This document shows positions 1-6,240 of a stretch of DNA of 6,240 nt, in pieces. The stretch's first letter is position 1. Each line of letters opens with the position of its first letter. The notes under the pieces were generated by a model that was not told the DNA's origin, did no database searches, and was given only the letters and a program-made list of their open reading frames with translations. The position numbers and the translations under genes were made by a program. Origin of the DNA: Porticoccus sp. (GTDB lineage Bacteria > Pseudomonadota > Gammaproteobacteria > Pseudomonadales > Porticoccaceae); the NCBI GenBank assembly GCA_002685455.1, contig NYXF01000014.1, positions 2,713 through 8,952 of the forward strand, read 5' to 3'.

Positions 1-837
1 AAAAATTTATTTAATAAGAAATACGTTCTTCGAGTTGATGGAATATATTTTGATAGTAAAAATACTTTTGGAAATACAAACATTTTAAATAAAAAAATAT
101 TTGAATCTATAGATGACTCTTCTGGTTTAATTTTTATTAGTGAATTTTCAAAAACTATGGTTGAGGCATTTCATAATAAGATAAATAAACCCTATACTGT
201 CATTCATAATAAAGTTCCTCTTAATCTATTTAATTCACATGGGCATAATTATAGAAATAAACTTGGAATTAAAGATAACGATAGGGTATTAATTACCTCT
301 GCTCATTGGAGAAGACATAAGAGGTTAGATGAAACTATAGAATTAATTAATTTATTAAATAAAAATGATGATCGTTATAAATTAATTGTTTTAGGTGGAA
401 AAAATAATAAATCAAATATTAGTCCAAATATTTTTTTTATAGGAGAGGTGTCACCTAATCAACTTTCACCATGGTATCGAACAGCTGATATATATGTTCA
501 TCTAGCATGGATAGAACCTTGCGGTAATACTCAAATTGAAGCAATGGCTTCAGGGTTACCGGTAATTTGTTGTAATAATGGGGGTATTGGCGAAACAGTT
601 AAAAATGCAAACGGGGGAATTGTGTGTGAATGTGACCCAATTTTTTCTCCAGAATTGATCAACTATTATAATCCTCCAAAGCCAAATTTTAATCTACTTA
701 TTGAAGCAATAAATGAAATATACAAAAACTATAATAAATATAAAAAATTAATTAATTATGATTATTTAAATATAGACCTTGCTGCTGATCAATATCAATT
801 ATTCATAAAAAAAATATACAATGAAAAAATTATTTAA
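1..837 (+). CDS. GT4-type glycosyltransferase, 5'-truncated
   Basis: The reading frame is open from base 1, so the gene begins before the window; the first in-frame ATG (157) is internal, because the 52 codons before it already read as glycosyltransferase (RVDGIYFD at visible residues 11-18, then a 'GLIFISEFSK' stretch before the ATG). 278 residues are visible and about 90-100 are probably missing from the N-terminal domain. The C-terminal Rossmann-like domain carries SAHWRRHKRLDE, a common donor-domain opening, and the E-x7-E signature of retaining GT-B enzymes in EPCGNTQIE (Glu172 and Glu180 of the visible frame), followed by AMASGLPVICCNNGGIGE. These enzymes move a sugar from a nucleotide-sugar to a growing glycan at the cytoplasmic membrane face. 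Donor and acceptor cannot be read from the sequence. The 3' end overlaps the next gene by 17 nt, which suggests co-transcription and coupled translation. The family call is firm; the role in surface glycan assembly is inferred from the neighbours. Confidence 0.9.
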   Translation, partial: KNLFNKKYVLRVDGIYFDSKNTFGNTNILNKKIFESIDDSSGLIFISEFSKTMVEAFHNKINKPYTVIHNKVPLNLFNSHGHNYRNKLGIKDNDRVLITSAHWRRHKRLDETIELINLLNKNDDRYKLIVLGGKNNKSNISPNIFFIGEVSPNQLSPWYRTADIYVHLAWIEPCGNTQIEAMASGLPVICCNNGGIGETVKNANGGIVCECDPIFSPELINYYNPPKPNFNLLIEAINEIYKNYNKYKKLINYDYLNIDLAADQYQLFIKKIYNEKII

Positions 838-1666
838 AAAAATTATTACTAAGAACTTATATTTAGATCATTTATATCAGCTATCAAGTACTTACTTCTA
901 TTACTATAAAATTAAGAATTCCCCATTTGTTAAAAATATTTATGAAAAAAAGATATACTATGAATTATTTAATAAAGTTAAGAATTTAAATTACAAAGAA
1001 GTAGAATTATTTGAAAATAAATGTTCATTCAAAATAGATAAATATTGGCTTGATGATCTTGCTCTAATTACTCAAGTTACAATTAAAAAATCAAATTTAT
1101 GTTATGCTCATGGTAGAGTAATTTATTCTTGTTTATCAAATTTTCTTTCTAGTATAAATGAAAACGTAAATATAGTTGAAACAGGAACATCAAAAGGATT
1201 CTCATCTTTATGTATGGCAAAAGCTTTAAGTGACTTAAATAAAAAAGGAAAAATAAATACTATTGACATACTTCCTAAAAATAAAAAGATTTATTGGAAT
1301 AGCATTTCTGATGCTAAAGGTAAGCTTACCAGATCAGAATTATTGGGTAAATGGAAAGATCTTACTGAAAAATATATTAATTATCATGAGGGTTTTTCAA
1401 AAAATATATTAAAAAATTATTTAGATTTAAATAGAATCCATTTTGCTTTTCTAGATGGTTCACATACATATTTAGATGTGGGTTTTGAATTTACATTCAT
1501 ATCTAAAAGGCAAATAAAAAATGACATAATCATAGTTGATGATTATAATGAACAATATCCTGGGTTAATTAAAGCAGTAGATAAATTATCTCAAGTATTT
1601 AATTATTCCATAGAATTAATTAATTCAGAAAGAAATAGAACATATGCCATATGCAAAAAAAAATAA
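821..1666 (+). CDS. class I SAM-dependent methyltransferase (Methyltransf_24-like)
   Basis: A 281-residue protein. After about 110 residues of lysine- and tyrosine-rich N-terminal sequence with no recognised motif comes a Rossmann methyltransferase fold. Motif I is VETGTSKGFSS (Glu120 to Gly126, SAM-binding loop), an acidic residue follows in NTIDI (Asp149), then FAFLDGSHTY (Asp212-Tyr217) and IIVDDYNEQYPGL (Asp240-Asp241). The DGSHTY and VDDY blocks are typical of the Methyltransf_24 group, some members of which need a metal ion. Members found in polysaccharide clusters are thought to O-methylate sugars; the acceptor here is unknown. The start at 821 is the only reasonable ATG, since the next in-frame Met lies inside the catalytic domain. 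It lies within the last 17 nt of the upstream glycosyltransferase gene and has no Shine-Dalgarno sequence. The stop TAA is followed at once by a second in-frame TAA and then the epimerase ATG. Fold confident, substrate inferred. Confidence 0.85.
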   Translation: MKKLFKKIITKNLYLDHLYQLSSTYFYYYKIKNSPFVKNIYEKKIYYELFNKVKNLNYKEVELFENKCSFKIDKYWLDDLALITQVTIKKSNLCYAHGRVIYSCLSNFLSSINENVNIVETGTSKGFSSLCMAKALSDLNKKGKINTIDILPKNKKIYWNSISDAKGKLTRSELLGKWKDLTEKYINYHEGFSKNILKNYLDLNRIHFAFLDGSHTYLDVGFEFTFISKRQIKNDIIIVDDYNEQYPGLIKAVDKLSQVFNYSIELINSERNRTYAICKKK

Positions 1667-1669
1667 TAA

Positions 1670-2650
1670 ATGAGATCTAACAAAGATAAAGAATACATCC
1701 TTATTACCGGCTGTGCTGGTTTCATAGGTTTTCACTTTACGAAATTTTTATTAAAAAAAAATTTTAAAATTATTGGAGTTGATATGCTTAATCATTATTA
1801 TGATGTTAATTTAAAAATTAAGAGGTTATCACTTCTAAAAAATAAAAATTTTAAATTTTACAAATTAGATATTCAAAATAAGAAAAAACTTAATTTGATA
1901 TTCGATTCATATAAAATATATAAAGTTGTAAATCTAGCAGCCCAAGCAGGTGTTAGAGATGCCATAGAAAGACCAAAAAAATATCTTAATTATAATATTT
2001 TAGGTTTTTTAAATATAATTGAGCTTTGTAAAGATTATAAAATAAAACATTTAGTATATGCATCAACTAGCTCTATTTATGGTTTAAATACAGAAATACC
2101 TTTTAAGGAGTCACATAATACTGATAAGCAAAATCAATTTTATGCTGTTACAAAAAAGACCAATGAACTAATGGCTCACGTTTGGAGTCAAATTTATAAT
2201 TTACCTACGACTGGTTTAAGATTTTTTACTGTATATGGTCCATGGGGTAGGCCTGATATGGCCTTATATAAGTTTACTAAAAATATTTTTGAAGGAAAAA
2301 AATTACCTCTACATAATAATGGAAAACACATTAGAGATTTTACATATATAGATGATGTGGTAAAAGGAATTTACTTGGCTATGAATAAAGTTCCAAAAGG
2401 AAAAAAAATATCAAGAATTTATAATTTAGGAAATAATAAAGAAGTTAATCTGAAATATTTTGTGTCCTTAATTGAGAAATTTTCAAGAAAAACTGCTAAT
2501 ATCGAAAATTTACCAATGCAAAAGGGAGATATTTATAGGACTAAAGCAGACATTAGTTTGGCAAAAAAAGACTTAGGATACAGACCCTCCACAAAAATAG
2601 AAAGAGGAGTAAAAAATTTTGTAGATTGGTACAAGACATATTATTGTTAA
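1670..2650 (+). CDS. UDP-glucuronate 4-epimerase-like NAD-dependent epimerase
   Basis: A 326-residue extended SDR enzyme of full family length. The N-terminal NAD-binding loop is TGCAGFIG (Gly14, Gly17, Gly20), followed by Asp38 in GVDMLNHYYD, a hallmark of UDP-glucuronate epimerases. Next come NLAAQAGVR, the active-site block STSSIYG (132-138), and the YxxxK pair Tyr158/Lys162 in YAVTKK. The long LRFFTVYGPWGRPDMAL block (Arg184 onward) and RDFTYIDDV (222-230) match the UDP-glucuronate 4-epimerase subfamily (LpsL/Cap1J type) better than GalE or dTDP-glucose dehydratase. The predicted reaction is UDP-glucuronate to UDP-galacturonate in the cytosol, giving an activated uronic acid for glycan synthesis. 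The gene begins three bases after the methyltransferase stop, and no purine-rich ribosome site is visible. A 40-base AT-rich gap follows. All catalytic residues are present. Subfamily assignment rests on recalled motifs; a related uronate or N-acetyl-uronate epimerase remains possible. Confidence 0.92.
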   Translation: MRSNKDKEYILITGCAGFIGFHFTKFLLKKNFKIIGVDMLNHYYDVNLKIKRLSLLKNKNFKFYKLDIQNKKKLNLIFDSYKIYKVVNLAAQAGVRDAIERPKKYLNYNILGFLNIIELCKDYKIKHLVYASTSSIYGLNTEIPFKESHNTDKQNQFYAVTKKTNELMAHVWSQIYNLPTTGLRFFTVYGPWGRPDMALYKFTKNIFEGKKLPLHNNGKHIRDFTYIDDVVKGIYLAMNKVPKGKKISRIYNLGNNKEVNLKYFVSLIEKFSRKTANIENLPMQKGDIYRTKADISLAKKDLGYRPSTKIERGVKNFVDWYKTYYC

Positions 2651-2690
2651 AATCAATATATGTTATTTTAAAATATAAAATTATCCTCAT

Positions 2691-3995
2691 ATGAAAAATA
2701 TATTTTTATATTTATTTTGTCTCACACCAGTATTATTACTTACAGGACCATTTTTACCAGGAGTCTCAGTCTCAATTATTGGTTTATATGGAATTTATTG
2801 CTTAAAAAAAATAAAAATAATCAAAGAAAATAAAATTTTAATAAATTTTTTGATAATTTTTTTCTTCTTTTATATTTATCTGCTTTTGATTTCCTACAAT
2901 AGTATTAAACCAGAAGATTCATTTAGATCATCTATATTTTATTTTAGATTTACCTTTTTTTCTCTAGGCTCTTATTTCCTAATATATAATTTGAAAGAAA
3001 AAGCATATCCTTTGATAGGTTATTCAATTCTTTGCTCTTTCCTCATAGTATTTGTATCTTTGTTAATAGAAATTATATTTAATTTTTATTCTGAAAACCC
3101 AATTATAGATGGACAAATTACTGGAATTTTTTTCAGTGAAAAAATTGCTGGGTCTTATATATCCAAATTATATCCATTGGGAATTGGAATAATTTATTTT
3201 TGTGATTTAAAATTATTTAAACTTTCTAAAAAAGATATAACACAAATTTTTTTTTTAGTTTCTCTTTTTTCTGTTTTAGTAAGCGGGGAAAGAACTTCTA
3301 TAGTTATTTTTTTAATCTCAAATATTATTTTAATTATTGGCTTAGGTGCTTATAGACAAACAATTTTCAATAAAAAAAATATTTTATTTACTTTTATTCT
3401 ATTTATTTTTTTAATACTAATTGTCAATTCTGTTTTTGAAAGAGTTATTTATAAAACTTATTCACAAATTTCTGAAGACAATCAAATTAATATTTTTTCA
3501 AAACATCATGAGTCTCATTTAAAAACTGCCTATAAAATGTTTAATAATAATAAAATTTTTGGAATTGGACCAAGGATGTTCAGATTTCTTTGTGATGATG
3601 AGAAATATGAGGATATTTATGACATTCAAATACAATATAACAATAATGGCACACCCAAATACAAGAATGGTGAAATCCATGTTAAAGAATATAATGGTTG
3701 TTCTACTCACCCCCATAATTTATTTTTCCAACTTTTATCTGAAACTGGATTAATTGGTATTATTTTTTATTTGATTTTTTTATTTTCAATTTTTTTTCAA
3801 CTTTATAAATCTTTAGCAAGAAAAAATGAATTAATTTATGATAAAAATAAAATCATCTCATTTACTATATTGACTTGTTTATTTTCATCTTTTTTTCCTT
3901 TTTTACCTTCAAATAATTTTTTTGGAAGTTATGTAAATATATTTTATTATTTTATTATAACTTTTTATTTTATGAATAAAAATGAAACTAGTTAG
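2691..3995 (+). CDS. O-antigen ligase/polymerase family membrane protein (Wzy_C/WaaL-like)
   Basis: A 434-residue, highly hydrophobic protein with about 11-12 likely membrane segments, roughly at 4-20, 23-38, 48-68, 82-99, 107-131, 155-171, 184-198, 203-219, 230-247, 354-371, 388-404 and 408-428. Between the ninth and tenth lies a polar loop of about 100 residues, presumably periplasmic. It holds GIGPRMFRFLC (291-301) and CSTHPHN (337-343); the His residues of HPHN correspond to the essential histidine region of WaaL-type ligases. Also family-like are TGIFFSEKIAGSY (144-156) and SGERT (198-202) with Arg201. Such proteins transfer or polymerise undecaprenyl-linked glycans in the periplasm; ligase and polymerase cannot be separated by sequence here. 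The start follows a 40-base gap with no clear ribosome site; an upstream ATG at 2660 meets a stop within three codons. The 3' end overlaps the next gene by 14 nt. Family call strong; exact activity open. Confidence 0.88.
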   Translation: MKNIFLYLFCLTPVLLLTGPFLPGVSVSIIGLYGIYCLKKIKIIKENKILINFLIIFFFFYIYLLLISYNSIKPEDSFRSSIFYFRFTFFSLGSYFLIYNLKEKAYPLIGYSILCSFLIVFVSLLIEIIFNFYSENPIIDGQITGIFFSEKIAGSYISKLYPLGIGIIYFCDLKLFKLSKKDITQIFFLVSLFSVLVSGERTSIVIFLISNIILIIGLGAYRQTIFNKKNILFTFILFIFLILIVNSVFERVIYKTYSQISEDNQINIFSKHHESHLKTAYKMFNNNKIFGIGPRMFRFLCDDEKYEDIYDIQIQYNNNGTPKYKNGEIHVKEYNGCSTHPHNLFFQLLSETGLIGIIFYLIFLFSIFFQLYKSLARKNELIYDKNKIISFTILTCLFSSFFPFLPSNNFFGSYVNIFYYFIITFYFMNKNETS

Positions 3996-4911
3996 TACTG
4001 TTTTATGTTGTCATAAAGTTAATAGACAATTATTTACTGCTATTAATAGTATTTTAAATCAAACTTATACCAATCATGAATTAATCATAATTTTTGACAA
4101 TCCTAATAAAAAAGATTTTTTAAAAATTAAATCTCATTACAAAAAGATAAATAAAAAAATAATTCATCTCTATCAAAATACTAAAAATGAAGGATTAACT
4201 TTTTCACTTAACAGGGGAATCAAATTATCAAAAGGTTATTACATCATGAGACAAGATTCAGATGATTTTTCCGAAAAAAATAGAATGCAAATACTAGTTA
4301 ATTACTTAGAAAATAATTTAAATAAAAACCTAGTTTTTAGTAATATTTCAATCATTGATGATAAAAATCGTAGTATAAGATATAAAAAAAATTATTTAAT
4401 TATAAATTCTTTTTTTTCATCTTATAATTTTAGAAATTCAATCAGCCATCCAACAATTATGTTTAAAAAAAATATTTTCAATAAAATTAGATATTATGAT
4501 GAGCGTTTCAAAGTATCTCAAGATTATGATTTAATTCATAGGTTTATTAAATATAATAGAAATAGTATTGGTAAAGTTGGTTTGAATTTATATAACTTAA
4601 GATATTCAAAACAATCAATATCCTTTGTTAGATCAGAAGAGCAATTAGTTAATTCTGTAATTATATTGTTTAAATATAATTTTGAATGTTATTCAAAATT
4701 TTTTGATAACGTCTATTCAACTGAAGATATGTTGAAGATTATTGAACAAAACATGAAAACTGGTAAAGAATTTTCTATATATTATTCTTATCTTATCCAC
4801 AAAAAAATCCCATTTATCATATTGATCAACCCTTTCTTTATATACAATTTATTTTTAAGATATCTGTTTCACCCAAACTTATTGATTAAAAGAATTTTTA
4901 GATTAATTTAA
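3982..4911 (+). CDS. GT2-family glycosyltransferase
   Basis: A 309-residue GT-A fold enzyme. The N-terminus VSTVLCCHKVNRQLFTAI, then SILNQTY and an acidic residue at Asp39 (LIIIFDNP), form the nucleotide-binding half of GT2 proteins. NEGLTFSLNRGI leads to the metal-binding DXD motif in RQDSDDFS (Asp92-Ser93-Asp94, with Asp95). SHPTIMFKK and QDYDL (180-184) correspond to the acceptor side and the usual 'ED' catalytic-base region; here the first position is Gln180 and Asp181 would be the base. The C-terminal 35 or so residues are hydrophobic and basic, suggesting membrane association. These enzymes invert the anomeric configuration while adding a sugar from a nucleotide-sugar to the lipid-linked glycan in the cytoplasm. 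The ATG at 3982 lies inside the end of the ligase/polymerase gene (14-nt overlap) and has no Shine-Dalgarno sequence, so translation is probably coupled. Donor sugar cannot be read. Confidence 0.9.
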   Translation: MKLVSTVLCCHKVNRQLFTAINSILNQTYTNHELIIIFDNPNKKDFLKIKSHYKKINKKIIHLYQNTKNEGLTFSLNRGIKLSKGYYIMRQDSDDFSEKNRMQILVNYLENNLNKNLVFSNISIIDDKNRSIRYKKNYLIINSFFSSYNFRNSISHPTIMFKKNIFNKIRYYDERFKVSQDYDLIHRFIKYNRNSIGKVGLNLYNLRYSKQSISFVRSEEQLVNSVIILFKYNFECYSKFFDNVYSTEDMLKIIEQNMKTGKEFSIYYSYLIHKKIPFIILINPFFIYNLFLRYLFHPNLLIKRIFRLI

Positions 4912-4922
4912 ATTTCTAATTT

Positions 4923-4942
4923 CATAAATAAATTTATTCATG
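4923..4942. repeat. AT-rich near-palindrome at the amidotransferase start
   Basis: The 28-base gap between the GT2 gene and the amidotransferase gene contains a perfect 12-base palindrome (AATAAATTTATT, 4927-4938). Flanking bases extend it to 20 bases (4923-4942) with one mismatched pair, reaching into the ATG start codon. It has no loop, so it is not a convincing terminator; a protein-binding site or chance are both possible. In sequence this AT-rich, chance is the simplest explanation. The symmetry is seen directly; no function is claimed. Confidence 0.35.
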
Positions 4943-6240
4943 TGTGGATTAACTGTATTTTTTAACATACCTAACCTAGATAATAAAACCACTGAATTAT
5001 TTAAATTTATTGAAAATAGGGGTCCTGATAGCAGTCTCTTTAAAGAAATAGATAATTTATCATTCTTATTTTCAAGACTTGCTATTCAAGATTTATCTGA
5101 AATGGGCGACCAGCCTATTTTTTCTTCATCAAAAAAATTTGTGATGATGTTTAATGGAGAAATATATAATCACAAACATATTAGATCATTAATTGAAAAT
5201 GAATTTAATCATAGATCTTGGAAGGGAACATCAGACTCTGAAACTTTAATAGAGTCATTTAGTTATTTCGGAGTAGATAAAACATTAGAATTAGTAAAGG
5301 GTATGTTTGCAATATTCTTATACGATCTAATTCTTAAAAAAATTTATTTGATAAATGACATTTTTGGCGAGAAGCCCCTTTATTATCAAATCAATAAAGA
5401 TTCTTTTTTGATTTCTAGCTCTTTAAATTCATTTAACTTTAAAGATAATAATTCCAAAGATATCAACTTGAATTCTATAAAAGAACTTGTATCAAATAAT
5501 TATATCTCACACCCTAATACAATTTGGCAAAATGTCAGAAAGATAAATCCTGCATCCATAATTTCATTTCAAATATCCAAAAATAAAACTATTAAAAATA
5601 TAACTGATTGCAATTATTATAATAAATTCAAAAAATTTGAAAAATTATATCAGCCACCTGATAAATTATCTGCAAAATTAGAAAATTATTTACATGAATC
5701 TGTAGAGAGACAGCTAATTTCAGATGTTCCACTTGGATCTTTCTTATCAGGAGGTATTGACAGTACTTTAGTGACAGCAATAGCTTCAAAAATTAGTTCG
5801 AATAATTTAAAAACATTTACTATCGGCTTTAAAAACTCAAAATTTAATGAGGCTATTTATGCATCTAAAATTGCTGATTATCTTAAAACTGATCATAATC
5901 AAAAATATTTAGATAAGAATAATTTTATTGAAATATTTAATGATATATTTGAGGCATTTGATGAGCCATTTTCTGACTCTTCTCAAATTCCTACAATTCT
6001 TCTCAGTAAATTTTGTTCTACTAGAGTCAAAGTGGCTTTAACTGGAGATGGGGGTGATGAACTTTTTGGAGGTTATAATAGGTATGTTTTTAATCCAAAG
6101 ATATGGAAAAAATTAAGTTTAATACCTATGTTTGCAAGAAAATCTATAGCAAGTATATTTAGTAATTATCATCCTCAATTCATAATAAATATAATTAAAA
6201 ATTTATTATACTTATCAAATTCTAGATTCAAGTCAGTACA
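4940..6240 (+). CDS. asnB: glutamine-dependent asparagine synthetase-like amidotransferase, 3'-truncated
   Basis: The frame runs without a stop from ATG 4940 to the window end, giving 433 codons of a family that usually has about 600-640 residues. The start is fixed by Cys2 (MCGL), the nucleophile of class II glutamine amidotransferases exposed after Met removal. The glutaminase domain shows RGPDSS (Arg27-Asp30), SRLAI (Arg46), NGEIYNH (from Asn72), SDSE (98-101) and DIFGEKPLYY (140-149). The synthetase domain shows the ATP-pyrophosphatase loop SGGIDS (270-275), FTIGF, FDEPFSDSSQ and TGDGGDELFGGYNRY (from Thr368). The enzyme hydrolyses glutamine and passes ammonia to an adenylated carboxylate. 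The substrate may be aspartate, or, given the glycan genes around it, a uronic acid carboxyl, as proposed for WbpS-type proteins in Pseudomonas O-antigen clusters. One oddity: the usual 'SE-x-K' stretch after the glutaminase core reads SSSLNSF, without the glutamate. Family certain; substrate undecided. Confidence 0.93.
   Translation, partial: MCGLTVFFNIPNLDNKTTELFKFIENRGPDSSLFKEIDNLSFLFSRLAIQDLSEMGDQPIFSSSKKFVMMFNGEIYNHKHIRSLIENEFNHRSWKGTSDSETLIESFSYFGVDKTLELVKGMFAIFLYDLILKKIYLINDIFGEKPLYYQINKDSFLISSSLNSFNFKDNNSKDINLNSIKELVSNNYISHPNTIWQNVRKINPASIISFQISKNKTIKNITDCNYYNKFKKFEKLYQPPDKLSAKLENYLHESVERQLISDVPLGSFLSGGIDSTLVTAIASKISSNNLKTFTIGFKNSKFNEAIYASKIADYLKTDHNQKYLDKNNFIEIFNDIFEAFDEPFSDSSQIPTILLSKFCSTRVKVALTGDGGDELFGGYNRYVFNPKIWKKLSLIPMFARKSIASIFSNYHPQFIINIIKNLLYLSNSRFKSV

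Noticed and set aside
157..837. ATG at 157 as the start of the first glycosyltransferase
   Set aside because: The same frame is open to base 1 and encodes family-like sequence (RVDGIYFD and a SEFSK block) before this Met, so the gene is cut by the window edge.
2651..2690. Possible promoter or terminator in the 40-base gap before the ligase/polymerase gene
   Set aside because: The gap is almost all A and T, with no paired -35/-10 boxes and no GC-rich hairpin followed by a T run. Any -10-like match is expected by chance.
3519..3716. A 65-codon open frame on the minus strand
   Set aside because: It lies wholly within the periplasmic-loop part of the ligase/polymerase gene, shows no recognisable motif, and is best explained as a shadow frame.
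3559..3753. A 64-codon open frame on the plus strand in another phase
   Set aside because: It overlaps the conserved GIGP to HPHN region of the ligase/polymerase gene; that frame carries the family motifs, so this one is a shadow.
1..6240. Poly-A, poly-T and TTAATTAAT-like short repeats throughout
   Set aside because: They follow from the low G+C and Lys/Asn/Ile/Phe-rich coding. No regular spacing, spacer array or duplicated block was seen, so no CRISPR or mobile element is supported.
4940..6240. Frameshift or pseudogene in the AsnB-like gene
   Set aside because: Translation by eye is continuous for 433 codons with all core motifs in one frame; the missing 3' end is due only to the window boundary.

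Overview
The window is a very AT-rich stretch (roughly a fifth to a quarter G+C by eye) with six genes, all on the + strand and packed almost end to end. It reads as the middle of a surface polysaccharide locus (O-antigen/LPS or a similar glycan). The first and last genes are cut by the window edges. The base composition, lysine/isoleucine/asparagine-rich proteins, tiny intergenic gaps and lack of Shine-Dalgarno sites suggest a streamlined, low-GC bacterium. The O-antigen ligase/polymerase-type protein and the epimerase resemble alphaproteobacterial forms, so a SAR11 (Pelagibacterales)-like marine bacterium is my best guess. This is inference from style and motif memory, with no marker gene in the window.

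Layout: (1) 1-837, the C-terminal three quarters of a GT4-type glycosyltransferase; (2) 821-1666, a class I SAM-dependent methyltransferase of the Methyltransf_24 type, overlapping gene 1 by 17 nt; (3) 1670-2650, a UDP-glucuronate 4-epimerase-type SDR enzyme, starting three bases after gene 2; (4) 2691-3995, a polytopic O-antigen ligase/polymerase (Wzy_C/WaaL-like); (5) 3982-4911, a GT2 glycosyltransferase, overlapping gene 4 by 14 nt; (6) 4940 to beyond the end, the first 433 codons of a glutamine-dependent asparagine synthetase-like amidotransferase. No gene-free stretch is longer than 40 bases. I saw no tRNA, rRNA, CRISPR, insertion sequence, clear promoter or terminator.

How they may work together: the epimerase would supply UDP-galacturonate, the two glycosyltransferases would build a repeat unit on a lipid carrier at the cytoplasmic face, and the methyltransferase would decorate it. 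The AsnB-like enzyme could amidate a uronic acid carboxyl, as proposed for AsnB-type proteins in other O-antigen clusters. The Wzy_C-family membrane protein would polymerise the glycan or ligate it to its acceptor on the periplasmic side. The gene order and families are seen directly; the combined pathway is inference. I found no evidence of a wholly new type of system. The most interesting point is the pairing of a uronic-acid epimerase with an AsnB-type amidotransferase.
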